NCBI RefSeq assembly: GCF_028610705.1
Contig: NZ_JAQQWT010000005.1
Coordinates: forward strand, 240,246-304,245
DNA from: Halalkalibacter alkalisediminis
GTDB taxonomy: Bacteria > Bacillota > Bacilli > Bacillales > Bacillaceae_D
Length of the DNA stretch: 64,000 bases
Direction of reading: 5' to 3'
This document shows, piece after piece, positions 37,295 to 46,646 of this stretch; position 1 is the stretch's first letter, and every line of letters starts with the position of its first letter. The position numbers and the translations under genes are program-made. The notes beneath the pieces were generated by a model. That model did no database searches and had not been told where the DNA came from. It worked only from the letters and a program-made list of their open reading frames with translations.

Positions 37295-38719
37295 TTAAAG
37301 TGATATTTGGTTGTTATCTAGTTCATGGTACGGCTCGTCTATATCTTTGTGAGGAAGAACTGATATAAAGCGAGTGTAACCATAAATAATGGCAATGATA
37401 GGTGTAATAAAACACATAAAACAAAACAGTACGTATTCAACACCGATATTTAATGTGGACATAATAAAGGCACCTGATACTCCCCAAGGAATAAGTGGAT
37501 GAACGACTGTGCCTGCATCTTCAAGTGTTCTTGATAAATTTTTTGGATGAAGTCCTGCTTTTTTATATGACGCTTCTAGCATTTGGCCAGGTAACACAAT
37601 CGATAGATATAATTCGCCAATAATGGCATTAACCCCAATACAAGATAAAACAGTCGTCAAAATAATATTCCCTTTCCGCTTTAAAAAGCTGCCAATGCCT
37701 CCAATGATGACTTGATGAAATCCAATTAACTGGATGAGCCCGCCAAATGCAAGCGCTGTTAATATTATCGATACACCAAACATCATGCTTGACAAACCTC
37801 CAAGTGATAGTAAATTGTCAATCGCTTCAACGCCTGTTTCAGCAGTAAAACCGAAGTGAGCAGTTACCATCAAATCACCAATAGAAGCTTCTGGTACTGT
37901 ATAAAATCCTGTAATAACCGCAATAAGTAAACTACACATTAATGTCGGTATAGGTGGGACTCTTTTCAAAGCCAAAACAATGATTGCAAGAGGAGAAATT
38001 AGCGTAATGGCTGTAAGAGGAAATTGTTCGCTCAAGGTACGAGTCATTTCCTCAATTTGGCTAATATTAGGATTGATAAATCGTGAATCAAGGCCAATTA
38101 ACGTAAAAATTACTAGCGTGATGATCAGAGCTGGGACCGTTGTCCATAACATATAACGGATGTGCTCAAATACATCCACTTTTGCTATAGCGGAAGCAAG
38201 ATTAGTTGTGTCTGAAAGGGGAGAAATTTTATCTCCAAATATCGCACCACTTACAATGGCACCAGCTGTCATCGCCGGTGATATATCCATTCCATAAGCA
38301 ACACCCATAAAAGCAACACCCATTGTACTAATAGCACTCCAGGAGCTACCAGTCATTACAGAGACAATTGCACAAAGTATAACTGCTGAAACGAGAAAGA
38401 ACTGTGGTGATAAAAATTGGAGACCATAATAGGCCATTGTTGGCACGGTACCGTTCATTGCCCATACCCCTATGACAATACCAATTATGGATAAAATTAA
38501 AATTGAAGGAAGACCAGCCGAGATACCTTTAACCATTGCTCCTTCTAGAGCTTTCCATCTATGTCCGAGTATATAACCATAGAAGGCAACTACAGAAGTG
38601 GCAATGACAATTGGTATTTGAGGAGCAACCTGATAATACAAAATGCTTACACCTAATATAAATGTAATAAAGATAATCAACAGAATAGACATAAAGAAAG
38701 AAGGGGTGCGAGTTGTCAT
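37295..38719 (-). CDS. NhaC-family Na+/H+ antiporter (MleN-like)
   Basis: This 474-aa, 11-12-helix carrier starts at ATG 38719, which has GGGAGGAATAAT upstream; the longer frame to 38770 runs through a cre box and is unlikely to be translated. Family motifs are GSSWSAISTMGVAFMGVA, GAIFGDKISPLSDTTNLASA and HPLIPWGVSGAF. Relatives include NhaC and MleN (malate/lactate coupled to H+/Na+). Mqo lies downstream of YerC, so malate-lactate exchange is a possibility. A perfect cre site upstream implies catabolite repression, which favours a carbon-related role over pure Na+ extrusion (inference). Confidence 0.85.
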   Translation of the reverse strand: MTTRTPSFFMSILLIIFITFILGVSILYYQVAPQIPIVIATSVVAFYGYILGHRWKALEGAMVKGISAGLPSILILSIIGIVIGVWAMNGTVPTMAYYGLQFLSPQFFLVSAVILCAIVSVMTGSSWSAISTMGVAFMGVAYGMDISPAMTAGAIVSGAIFGDKISPLSDTTNLASAIAKVDVFEHIRYMLWTTVPALIITLVIFTLIGLDSRFINPNISQIEEMTRTLSEQFPLTAITLISPLAIIVLALKRVPPIPTLMCSLLIAVITGFYTVPEASIGDLMVTAHFGFTAETGVEAIDNLLSLGGLSSMMFGVSIILTALAFGGLIQLIGFHQVIIGGIGSFLKRKGNIILTTVLSCIGVNAIIGELYLSIVLPGQMLEASYKKAGLHPKNLSRTLEDAGTVVHPLIPWGVSGAFIMSTLNIGVEYVLFCFMCFITPIIAIIYGYTRFISVLPHKDIDEPYHELDNNQISL

Positions 38720-38740
38720 ATTATTCCTCCCAAAACACAT

Positions 38741-38754
38741 TGTAAGCGCTAACA
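38741..38754 (+). promoter_or_regulatory. perfect cre (CcpA) box upstream of the NhaC-type gene
   Basis: TGTAAGCGCTAACA fits TGWAANCGNTNWCA at all 14 positions, 22 bases before the start codon and adjacent to the ribosome site. Confidence 0.75.
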
Positions 38755-38981
38755 AAGATAAACAAGCCATTTTTTTAAGTCTCTATCTATTTGCTATTTG
38801 AAATAGGGAACATTTTGCTTCCCCTAACACGGTTTCTCCGGTCAACTTTGAGGTTTTTCCTTTCATTACAATATCAACCATTATAATTGATGTTCAGCAT
38901 TTTGTATATAAATTATATGGATATAATTAAAAGCAGGAATGGTTGAACACACTCTCATAAAGAATTACTTTTTTGAAACAC

Positions 38982-39020
38982 AAGGGGCAACTGGACTTCT
39001 CACTTCCACTATGCCCCTGC
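38982..39020 (-). terminator. weak hairpin after hmgA
   Basis: On the minus strand AGGGGCA pairs with TGCCCCT across a long loop, just downstream of the hmgA stop. The T tract is poor. Confidence 0.4.
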
Positions 39021-39035
39021 GCTACTTAACAGTTT

Positions 39036-40187
39036 TCACTTCCAACTATACTTATAATCTTTATCTTCATATTGATGTGCTTGTTTGACAACCTTTAGCG
39101 GCCTAAATGTATCAATCATTACCGCTAACTCTATGGTTTCCTTCTTTCCGATACTTGCTTCAATCGTTCCTGGATGAGGGCCATGCGGAATTCCTGAAGG
39201 ATGCAATGTAACTGAACCTTCTCCCACACCTTTTCGACTCATAAAATTGCCCTTTACATAGTAAAGAACTTCATCGCTATCAACATTACTATGGTAATAT
39301 GGAGCTGGAATCGCTTCAGGATGATAATCATACATCCTAGGTACAAATGAACAGATAACAAAATTGTTCGCTTCAAACGTTTGGTGGATTGGTGGTGGCA
39401 TATGAATTCGCCCTGTAATTGGTTCAAAATCAGCTATATTAAATGTATAAGGGAAAAGATAGCCGTCCCATCCAACAACATCTAACGGATGGTGACCAAA
39501 CATATGTAAATGCATAAATCCTCTTGATTTTGTTTTAACCATGTATTCGTTGCTATCGACATGTGTCTGTAATTTTTCTGGCCCATGAAAATCCCTTTCG
39601 CAAAACGGGCTATGTTCAAGTAGTTGGCCATGAACATTCCGATAACGCTTCGGCGTTGTAATCCAACTGTTCGTTTCAATCACTAGAAATTTCGTGTCCC
39701 CTTCGTCTGGGACTACTCGGTAAATCGTCCCGATTGGAATAACAATATAATCACCAGGTTTATACGTTAAGGTTCCAAATGTCGATTCAACCTTACCTGT
39801 CCCATAATGTACAAATAACACTTCATCGCCATCGCCATTTCGATAGAAGTAATCCATCTGTTGGGTAGGATTCACAACACCAATGAGAACATCTTCGTTT
39901 CCAAGTAAATACTGCCTTCCCGACACTGCATCTGTTGCTTCATCATATTTATGAGAATGTAAATGGCGCGGAGCAAGATCACTTTGTTCTTCATATTGAA
40001 TTCTGCAGTCCTCTAACAATTCTGATTTAATAATACTAGTGGGTGGATTATGGTGATACAAAATTGATTGAATTCCAGAAAATCCTTTCGTCCCCATCAC
40101 TTGTTCGCGAAATAAGGACCCATCCTCTTTACGAAAAACCGTATGTCTTTTGCTAGGGACTTCTCCCATTTGTTTATAGAATGGCAA
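39036..40187 (-). CDS. hmgA: homogentisate 1,2-dioxygenase
   Basis: This 383-aa Fe(II) enzyme opens the ring of homogentisate to maleylacetoacetate. It is cupin-like: PGDYVIIPIGTIYRV, HMFGHHPLDVVGWDGYLFPYTFNI, PPPIHQTFEANNFVICSFVPR and HPSGIPHGPHPG carry the His/Glu ligands. I start it at a TTG (40187, MPFYKQMGEVPSKRHTVFR), which has GGAGG 8 bases before it and matches the usual N-terminus. The upstream open frame to 40304 is overlap with fumarylacetoacetase. Fourth gene of the minus-strand tyrosine operon. Confidence 0.92.
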   Translation of the reverse strand: MPFYKQMGEVPSKRHTVFRKEDGSLFREQVMGTKGFSGIQSILYHHNPPTSIIKSELLEDCRIQYEEQSDLAPRHLHSHKYDEATDAVSGRQYLLGNEDVLIGVVNPTQQMDYFYRNGDGDEVLFVHYGTGKVESTFGTLTYKPGDYIVIPIGTIYRVVPDEGDTKFLVIETNSWITTPKRYRNVHGQLLEHSPFCERDFHGPEKLQTHVDSNEYMVKTKSRGFMHLHMFGHHPLDVVGWDGYLFPYTFNIADFEPITGRIHMPPPIHQTFEANNFVICSFVPRMYDYHPEAIPAPYYHSNVDSDEVLYYVKGNFMSRKGVGEGSVTLHPSGIPHGPHPGTIEASIGKKETIELAVMIDTFRPLKVVKQAHQYEDKDYKYSWK

Positions 40188-40228
40188 TGGTAAAACCTCC
40201 TTAAATAGTTGATATCTACCAATTGAAT

Positions 40229-41494
40229 CTATGAATCCAAAGCTGGAAGGATTCGCCCAGTTACTTCTCCAAATCCGATTCGATATCCGTCTCCTTGACA
40301 CCAACCTGTTATCGTTAACACATCCTCGTCCTCAATCCAGACTCGTTGTTCACCCGTTTCCAATTGAATCGGATCCGTTCCACGCCACGTCAATTCTAGT
40401 AAACTACCACGTTGTTCTTTCACTGGTCCGCTAATCGTCCCTGATGCGTGTAAATCTCCTGGTCTTAGATTACATCCAGCAACTGTATGATGACTAATTT
40501 GCTGGGCCATACTCCAGTAGAGATAGCTGAAATTCGTAGAGACGATTTTTTGAGCCTTTTCCATCCTTTTTCCCTTTAAATAGACTTCAAGATTAATATC
40601 AAACGAGCTTGCTCCCTCTTTTTGAAGATACGGTAATGGGGTTGGATCCTGCTTCGGTCCTTCTACTCGAAATGGTTCAAGGGCATCAAGAGGAATCACC
40701 CATGGCGATACCGATGTGGCAAAGCTTTTAGCCAAAAACGGACCAAGTGGTTGGTATTCCCAAGCCTGGATATCACGAGCACTCCAATCGTTCACCAATA
40801 CTAATCCAAATATCTGATCTTCAGCATCTGCTATGGCAACCGGTTTGCCTTGTTCATTGCCTGGTCCAATAAACCAGCCCATTTCTAACTCTATATCGAG
40901 TTGTTTACTCGGTCCAAAAATAGGGCTACCTTCTCCAGCTGGTTTCATTTGTCCTTTGGGCCGGTGCACATCCGTGCCGCTAATCACTACTGAACTCGCT
41001 CTCCCATGGTAACCTACTGGTAAATGGGTCCAGTTTGGCATAAGTGCATTTTCTTTACCTCTAAACATTGTTCCGACATTGGTCGCATGTTCCCTTGAGG
41101 CATAGAAATCTGTATAGTCGCCGATTTGTGCGGGTAATAATAACTCGACATCGTTTAAGCTAATAATAGCTTCCTTACGTAGCGCTGTATGATCACGTAA
41201 AGTCGGCTCATCCTCCTTTAAAAGACGTTGGACTTCTTCTCTGACCATTTTCCATACCTTGCTTCCAAGCCCCATAAATTTATTAAGTGTAGGCTGACTG
41301 AAGATCCCATCTTCCTCAATCCCTACTTCTTTAAAGAACCCTGCTGACTCTATTACTGAAAGATCCAAAACATACTCTCCTATAGCAACACCGACACGGG
41401 GTTTTCCCCCACTCAAAGGTTGAAATACACCATAGGGTAAGTTCTGAATTGGAAAGTGTGAATCTGGATCGACGTTAATAAAAGACTTCATCAT
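40229..41494 (-). CDS. fahA: fumarylacetoacetase
   Basis: This 421-aa hydrolase splits fumarylacetoacetate to fumarate and acetoacetate. It has the N-terminal SH3-like domain [11 protein letters not shown], then [21 protein letters not shown], the metal-binding [32 protein letters not shown] and [24 protein letters not shown] at 41494. Third gene of hpd-orf-fahA-hmgA; 41 bases separate its stop from the hmgA start. Confidence 0.94.
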   Translation of the reverse strand: MMKSFINVDPDSHFPIQNLPYGVFQPLSGGKPRVGVAIGEYVLDLSVIESAGFFKEVGIEEDGIFSQPTLNKFMGLGSKVWKMVREEVQRLLKEDEPTLRDHTALRKEAIISLNDVELLLPAQIGDYTDFYASREHATNVGTMFRGKENALMPNWTHLPVGYHGRASSVVISGTDVHRPKGQMKPAGEGSPIFGPSKQLDIELEMGWFIGPGNEQGKPVAIADAEDQIFGLVLVNDWSARDIQAWEYQPLGPFLAKSFATSVSPWVIPLDALEPFRVEGPKQDPTPLPYLQKEGASSFDINLEVYLKGKRMEKAQKIVSTNFSYLYWSMAQQISHHTVAGCNLRPGDLHASGTISGPVKEQRGSLLELTWRGTDPIQLETGEQRVWIEDEDVLTITGWCQGDGYRIGFGEVTGRILPALDS

Positions 41495-41512
41495 TCTTAA
41501 CAGCCCTTCCCA

Positions 41513-42475
41513 TTAAATTAATTGAAGTGTTCGAAGGTCTTCACGTGGTTCGCAGAAGCTGCAACTTCCATAGGAACAAAGCGCATTCTGACGAAGTTGC
41601 TCAATGTCTGAAGCCTCAACCTCCAAGTCCTTCCACGTAATTCCTCTATTTGTGAAAGTAAAATTGGAAGACTCTTGATCAGCTAATATTTTGGCTATTG
41701 TTGCTCTATCCAATTTGTGAGTCCGCGCTAACATACCCGCTGTAAAAACATTTAGAAACCCATGCATGCTCGTATTGACTTCCTCACGATACATCCGAAT
41801 TGGATGGTGCAATCCGGCAGTAAATTTCTGCGGGATGTTTCGTTCACTGCAACCTACTAGAACCGTTGCTACCTGCTCTGGAGTTGGAAAAGCATTTGCT
41901 GTAACACCGCCCGTACGAAGCTTTACACCAAGTGAATGTCCACTCTTTAAATTATATTGCGCAATTTCATCAAGCGTTTTGAGCATGTTCATCTCCCACT
42001 CCTCATCAAGAGACATGGTCACTTCACAAAACGTTTGCATATTATACTCGGCTGTCTCCGTGGCAATCCTCTCAAGCAATCTCTGGTTTGGTACGATAGG
42101 AGGAAGCGGCATCTCGAACATATTAATCGCAACTATCCCTTCATGCCTCATACAAAAATTGGCTTGTTTTTTCAAGTCTGCGCCTAAAACATTAAGACAA
42201 TCTTCAACACCTTTACTTCGCCCGCCGATTGCTGAAATGTCCAATCTCTTTTCTTCTGAAAACAGAGGTACATAAGGATCTAGTTCACCTAATCTAGTTG
42301 CAGGTATGATAAAGCGTCCCAGCATCCATGAATCTTTATAAGATTTGTAAGCTGCGTAATTTTGTATCGCAGGCTCTAAAGGCAGTTGTGCCGGCGGAAA
42401 CAAGCCGGCATAATCAATTAAATTAGATAAATATGCTTGAATACTAGATTTGAAAACATCTTCACTCACTTTCAC
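41513..42475 (-). CDS. uncharacterised conserved protein inside the homogentisate operon
   Basis: This 320-aa protein, with no signal or membrane segment, has an N-terminal motif DYAGLFPPAQLPLEPAIQNY (about 22-41), then WMLGRFIIPATRL. A middle with alternating strand and helix follows: GVKLRTGGVTANAFPTPEQV, then QKFTAGLHHPIRMY. The tail is Cys-rich (SYGSCSFCEP). I recall similar uncharacterised proteins in other bacteria, but no function is assigned. The K-L-R-x-G-G and GLHHP elements look like active-site loops of a TIM-barrel enzyme. It lies between HPPD and fumarylacetoacetase, where a maleylacetoacetate isomerase gene is expected. That isomerase is normally glutathione-dependent, and Bacillus uses bacillithiol. 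It may therefore supply that step or a side reaction (inference). Confidence 0.7.
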   Translation of the reverse strand: MKVSEDVFKSSIQAYLSNLIDYAGLFPPAQLPLEPAIQNYAAYKSYKDSWMLGRFIIPATRLGELDPYVPLFSEEKRLDISAIGGRSKGVEDCLNVLGADLKKQANFCMRHEGIVAINMFEMPLPPIVPNQRLLERIATETAEYNMQTFCEVTMSLDEEWEMNMLKTLDEIAQYNLKSGHSLGVKLRTGGVTANAFPTPEQVATVLVGCSERNIPQKFTAGLHHPIRMYREEVNTSMHGFLNVFTAGMLARTHKLDRATIAKILADQESSNFTFTNRGITWKDLEVEASDIEQLRQNALCSYGSCSFCEPREDLRTLQLI

Positions 42476-42523
42476 TTAGACACTCCTTTCTTCCTAATGC
42501 ATGACCTTCACCATTAACTTAAA

Positions 42524-43645
42524 TTAAATATTCCCTCTACGTTCTTGCTCACGTTCAATGGATTCAAACAAAGCTTTGAAGTTTCCTTCTCCGAAGCCTC
42601 TTGCACCTTTACGTTGAATAATTTCAATAAATAAGGTTGGACGATCAACAATGGGTTTTGTGAAAATCTGTAGTAAATAACCTTCATCATCTCGATCTAC
42701 TAGAATATTAAGTTCTTGTAGTTTTTTAACATCTTCATCAATATCCCCGACCCTATTAATTAAATCTTCATAATACGTATTGGGTGTCTCTAGGAATTCA
42801 ACGCCATTTTCTCGTAATGACCTTACTGTAGTAATAATGTCATTTGTTAAAATCGCTAGATGCTGCACACCTGGACCATTATAAAAATCTAAGTATTCCT
42901 GAATTTGTGATTTTCGTTTTCCTTCGGCTGGTTCATTAATCGGGAATTTAATACGACCCGTTCCACTTGTCATAACTTTAGACATCAATGCAGAGTATTC
43001 TGTTGAAATATCTTCATCATCAAAATGTTTTAGTACGTTAAAACCAAACACTTTCTCGTAATAAGTGGTCCATTCGTCCATACTTTCCACATTTCCTACA
43101 ACATGGTCAATTCCTACAAGTCCTGAAGAAGTAGAGTTATTTAATCCCTCATATGGTTGATAACCTGGTAAGAAGCTACCTCGATAATCTTGAGTTTCAA
43201 TTAACGTATGAATAACATCTCCGTATGTTCCAATAATTGCTTTTTTTACCGAACCACTTTCATCACTTTCTACCCAAGGCTCTCGAATCGGAATTCCCCC
43301 ACGTTCAACCGCTCCATAATAAGCTTTTTCCACATTTGACACTTTTAAGCCAATATCTTTCGCCCCTTCACCATGCAACTTCACAAAAGATGAAATATCT
43401 GTTTGATCTGTCAATGACCCTGTAATAATGAGACGAATGGCTCCCTGTTCAAGAACATAGGAAACTCGGTCACGACTCCCTGTTTCAAGTCCACGATACG
43501 CTTTTATTTCAAATCCAAATGCATGACAGAAATAATAAGCAGTCTGTTTGGCATTTCCAACATAGATCTCCAAGTGATGAAAACTTTCTACTGGGAAAAC
43601 TTCCTTCATCTTTTGGTTATTTAATTCCGTTACATTTTTGGCCAT
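42524..43645 (-). CDS. hpd: 4-hydroxyphenylpyruvate dioxygenase
   Basis: This 373-aa Fe(II) dioxygenase turns 4-hydroxyphenylpyruvate into homogentisate. It has two vicinal-oxygen-chelate domains. Iron ligands are visible as His in GIDHVVGNV, His in VQHLAILTND and Glu in LFIEIIQRKGARGFGEGNFKALFESIEREQ, which is the family C-terminus. GGGGGACC precedes ATG 43645. First gene of the tyrosine degradation operon, divergent from the DUF1450/phenylalanine dehydrogenase genes. A cre-like box with 12 of 14 matches lies at 43709-43722. Confidence 0.95.
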   Translation of the reverse strand: MAKNVTELNNQKMKEVFPVESFHHLEIYVGNAKQTAYYFCHAFGFEIKAYRGLETGSRDRVSYVLEQGAIRLIITGSLTDQTDISSFVKLHGEGAKDIGLKVSNVEKAYYGAVERGGIPIREPWVESDESGSVKKAIIGTYGDVIHTLIETQDYRGSFLPGYQPYEGLNNSTSSGLVGIDHVVGNVESMDEWTTYYEKVFGFNVLKHFDDEDISTEYSALMSKVMTSGTGRIKFPINEPAEGKRKSQIQEYLDFYNGPGVQHLAILTNDIITTVRSLRENGVEFLETPNTYYEDLINRVGDIDEDVKKLQELNILVDRDDEGYLLQIFTKPIVDRPTLFIEIIQRKGARGFGEGNFKALFESIEREQERRGNI

Positions 43646-43708
43646 TTTAGGTCCCCCTTGAATTGAAATGTTGAATCTTTTAAAAGATTAATATTTAATA
43701 CGACGCTT

Positions 43709-43722
43709 TGCAAACGCTTACT
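43709..43722 (+). promoter_or_regulatory. weak cre-like box upstream of hpd
   Basis: TGCAAACGCTTACT matches the CcpA consensus at 12 of 14 positions, 64 bases before the hpd start. Confidence 0.35.
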
Positions 43723-43916
43723 TTAACGCATGAAATTGGTATATGAATAAAGATAGAACACCTAATAACCACTATTCCTATTTTACTTAATTACTAAGGT
43801 TAACAACTTTATTACGACAAAGCGGTGGTGCTTTCACTTCGATACTTGCTTAGGTTTTAAGTCAATAACTATAATCACTACAGCACCATATCAAATGTGT
43901 CAGGAGGTTTAGTATA

Positions 43917-44177
43917 GTGAAACATGCTGTGAAATTTTGTTCAAATAACTTTAATAATGAATTACAGAAAGTAAAAAGCGACTTAAAAAATTCACCTAAT
44001 ATCGATGTAATAGAAGATGAATGTCTCAACTATTGTGGGCAATGTTTCGTACAACCTTTTTCTCTTATCAATGGGAAAAATATTACATGCGATGCCGTTA
44101 ACGAGCTCTATGCTAACATCATCGAATATATAGAAACTTCCCAAGTCAACTGTTCAAGTCCAAAACTTTATAAATAG
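43917..44177 (+). CDS. DUF1450 (YuzB-like) small protein
   Basis: This 86-aa protein has a conserved cysteine pair in ECLNYCGQCFVQPFSLING and an N-terminal FCSNNF. It belongs to the YuzB/UPF0349 type, whose role is unknown; a thiol or metal function is suggested only by the cysteines. GTG start at 43917 with AGGAGG 9 bases before it. It precedes phenylalanine dehydrogenase on the same strand by 108 bases. Confidence 0.75.
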   Translation: MKHAVKFCSNNFNNELQKVKSDLKNSPNIDVIEDECLNYCGQCFVQPFSLINGKNITCDAVNELYANIIEYIETSQVNCSSPKLYK

Positions 44178-44218
44178 TTTAGTAGTTTAGGCTAAGTATT
44201 GATTTTAAAAACGCTAAT

Positions 44219-44232
44219 TGAAAGCGGTTAAA
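44219..44232 (+). promoter_or_regulatory. cre-like box upstream of phenylalanine dehydrogenase
   Basis: TGAAAGCGGTTAAA matches the cre consensus at 13 of 14 positions, 54 bases before the start codon. Confidence 0.5.
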
Positions 44233-44285
44233 TGAGCACCTACCTTTAAACTCGAAATTGAAAATATAACTGGAGCGAATTAGTA

Positions 44286-45443
44286 ATGAAAACTATTCTA
44301 ACAAAACGCCAAATGAAAGAAACACAAACAATTTCAATGGATTTATTTGAAAAAATGCAAGAACATGAACAGATTTTATTTTGCAATGATCCAGAAACAG
44401 GTTTGAGGGCAATCATTGCGATACATGATACAACTTTAGGACCTGCTATAGGTGGAACTAGAATGAGAAACTATGAAAGCACTGAAGAAGCACTAGAAGA
44501 TGTTTTGCGGTTATCAAAGGGAATGACGTATAAATGTGCTGCCGCTGATGTTGATTTCGGTGGAGGGAAAGCCGTAATTATCGGTGATCCAACGAAAGAT
44601 AGAACTCCAGAATTATTTCGAGCATACGGACAATTCGTTGAATCGCTAAACGGCAGGTTTTATACAGGTACAGATATGGGTACGGAATTAGAAGATTTTG
44701 TTCACTCATACAAGGAAACCAATTGTATCGCCGGATTACCAGAAGAATACGGCGGAGGGGGAGAAACGTCGATTCCAACGGCTCTCGGTGTTCTTTATAG
44801 TATCAAAGCCGTGGCAAGAACATTGTATGGAAATGAAAGTTTAAAGGAAAAACGTTTCTCAATTCAAGGTTTGGGCAAGGTTGGTTTTAAAGTTGCAGAG
44901 CACCTGTTAGCTGAAGGCGCTGATTTATATGTAACAGATGTTAATGTTGAGACTGTAAATAGTCTAGTTGAAAAAGCTAAGCAAATGGGTAGAACCGTTA
45001 TACCAGTTAAAGGTGAAGAAATCTATGGGGTCGGTGCAGATATCTTTGTTCCATGTGCCATTGGTGGTATTATCAATGAACAAACGATTGATCAACTACA
45101 AGTAAAGGCAGTTACAGGGGCCGCTAACAACCAACTTCTCCATGAAGAATGTGCTTTCAAATTAAAGGAAAAAGGCATATTGTATGCTCCCGATTATATT
45201 GTAAATAGTGGAGGAATTATTCAAGTTACAGATGAATTGTATACACCAAATAAAGATCGAGTTTTAAATAAAACAAAGGCCATTTACCATTCACTGCTTG
45301 AAGTATTTTCACAAGCCGATCAAAAAAACATGACTACCATTGAGGCAGCAAATGATATTTGTGAAAGTAGAATTGAATTAAGAAAAAGCAGGAATAGTTT
45401 CTTTTCCCCGAAAAAACGCGCAAAATGGCATGTTCGTTTTTAA
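44286..45443 (+). CDS. pdh: phenylalanine dehydrogenase
   Basis: This 385-aa NAD-dependent enzyme of the Glu/Leu/Phe/Val dehydrogenase family has catalytic Lys83 in [18 protein letters not shown] and a second Lys95, [15 protein letters not shown] as dinucleotide fold, and [10 protein letters not shown]. Several segments ([16 protein letters not shown], the tail [13 protein letters not shown]) match bacillar phenylalanine dehydrogenases rather than leucine dehydrogenase. It yields phenylpyruvate, and such enzymes often also take tyrosine to 4-hydroxyphenylpyruvate. That would feed the divergent hpd operon without a transaminase. Confidence 0.85.
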   Translation: MKTILTKRQMKETQTISMDLFEKMQEHEQILFCNDPETGLRAIIAIHDTTLGPAIGGTRMRNYESTEEALEDVLRLSKGMTYKCAAADVDFGGGKAVIIGDPTKDRTPELFRAYGQFVESLNGRFYTGTDMGTELEDFVHSYKETNCIAGLPEEYGGGGETSIPTALGVLYSIKAVARTLYGNESLKEKRFSIQGLGKVGFKVAEHLLAEGADLYVTDVNVETVNSLVEKAKQMGRTVIPVKGEEIYGVGADIFVPCAIGGIINEQTIDQLQVKAVTGAANNQLLHEECAFKLKEKGILYAPDYIVNSGGIIQVTDELYTPNKDRVLNKTKAIYHSLLEVFSQADQKNMTTIEAANDICESRIELRKSRNSFFSPKKRAKWHVRF

Positions 45444-45469
45444 TAGAAAGTTAATTTAGGAGTATGATT

Positions 45470-45511
45470 GAATATAAAGGGAGTTAATCTTCCTTTATAT
45501 TTTTTTATATT
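45470..45511 (+). terminator. terminator after phenylalanine dehydrogenase
   Basis: AATATAAAGG pairs with CCTTTATATT and is followed by TTTTTT. Confidence 0.75.
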
Positions 45512-45548
45512 CACCTAGCAGCACAAAGCCTATTCTATCTCATTCAAA

Positions 45549-45794
45549 TCAAGACTCAGGCATAATCCAAATGATTTCACGTATACGAACTAAGAATGCG
45601 GAATCGTATTCTTGGATCACAACATGATCAGGTTTAGCATCAGCAACCACTCCGTTCACTGGACCACGTGACGTATCAATCACCACTCTTTTTCCAATAA
45701 GGCTGTGAAGAGCTGCATATACATATGGCTCTACTACTGCAACTTGCATTGGACTATTTGCTTGACCCTGTGAATTCATTCCTGTGTGATACAT
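45549..45794 (-). CDS. YuzF-like DUF2642 small protein
   Basis: This protein of about 81 aa has YVYAALHSLIGKRVVIDTSRGPVNGVVADAKPDHVVI, an Sm-like DUF2642 fold, ending REIIWIMPES. The ATG at 45794 (MYHTGMNSQGQ) has GGTGGGAAATAA upstream and is preferred over 45824, which has no ribosome site. Homologues in Bacillus are small sporulation- or envelope-linked proteins of unknown function. Monocistronic. Confidence 0.7.
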   Translation of the reverse strand: MYHTGMNSQGQANSPMQVAVVEPYVYAALHSLIGKRVVIDTSRGPVNGVVADAKPDHVVIQEYDSAFLVRIREIIWIMPES

Positions 45795-45895
45795 AAGATT
45801 TATTTCCCACCCAGTAGATTCCATTATTATCTATTCATATTATGGCAACCTAGCTCGGCTCGTTCCCACACCTATTCATTTTTTCAAATAACTTC

Positions 45896-46180
45896 TTACC
45901 CTAATTCCCCGCTAACCAACTCTCGATTCCACTCCTTAAATACTTCATTATGAGAAGAAACCATCGCTGCTTTTTTTGCAATAGGTTCAATGAATTGCTT
46001 CACTTTGTTCACGGCATTCGCTGCATCATGAAGTGCACCAGCAATAAAATTCACTTTGCCTTCACATAATAAAATGACTCCTGCAGCATACAGCTCGCCC
46101 TCTGCGACAAGCTTTCCTTTTTGAAGAGCAAAAGTATGGTCTGCATAACGTTCGGACAAATAAATATCATGAAGAACCAT
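45896..46180 (-). pseudogene. chimeric remnant: tail of an ABC ATPase fused to the C-terminus of an unidentified protein
   Basis: The frame (94 codons) starts VLHDIYLSERYADHTFALQK and GKLVAEGE, the end of a FecE-type iron-siderophore ABC ATPase from just after the Walker B/H-loop region. It then switches to sequence I cannot place (VNFIAGALHDAANAVNKVKQ ... MVSSHNEVFKEWNRE). No ribosome site precedes the ATG. The last ~28 residues recur at 26255-26345 beside the FecCD permease fragment. It looks like debris of an iron or cobalamin uptake locus. An intact ATPase with a C-terminal extension as ancestor cannot be excluded. Confidence 0.6.
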
Positions 46181-46646
46181 GCAACTATAGCGACTATCTT
46201 ATAAAGGATTCTCCCCCAATGCCTAAATCAAAAAAGTTGATGAATGAAGCCATCGCACTAATATCATCCTCTGCTTAAAAAACCTCATTTACTTATGGTA
46301 CGGCTTGGCGAATAATAAACACTTAGTAGATTTTAAATAGAAAGTTTATCTATTAATATAACCATCAACCACACTATTGTGAGGTCTAATGTATCAACTT
46401 GAATTCATTTACTAATTCCACCTGCATATTTATGTAAATAGTTATTTACATTATTTTTTGCATTTGGTAAACTTTTTAATACACAGGAAACATTTTAACC
46501 TTTAAGGCATATGATTCATTAAAGTAATTAACAAAATAATAAATTCTATCCTAAACAAAAAACTTTAAGCATTTTTTTACCTAAAAAGTTTCCCTAAGGC
46601 AAAATAAATTCTTTAAGGAAACAATAGAACTAAGGAGGAGTAGTAA
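46181..46646. other. 466-bp AT-rich intergenic region with hairpin-repeat copy 3
   Basis: No supported gene. The dispersed repeat at 46282-46327 is the only structured feature seen. Confidence 0.5.
46282..46327 (+). repeat. dispersed hairpin repeat, copy 3
   Basis: This copy begins ACCTCATTTACTTATGGTAC and continues GGCTTGGCG. The left outer arm is intact; the right arm is degraded. Confidence 0.65.

Noticed and set aside
41766..42275. 169-codon plus-strand frame opposite the 320-aa protein
   Set aside because: It is a shadow with no ribosome site. The minus-strand frame has operon context and conserved-looking motifs.
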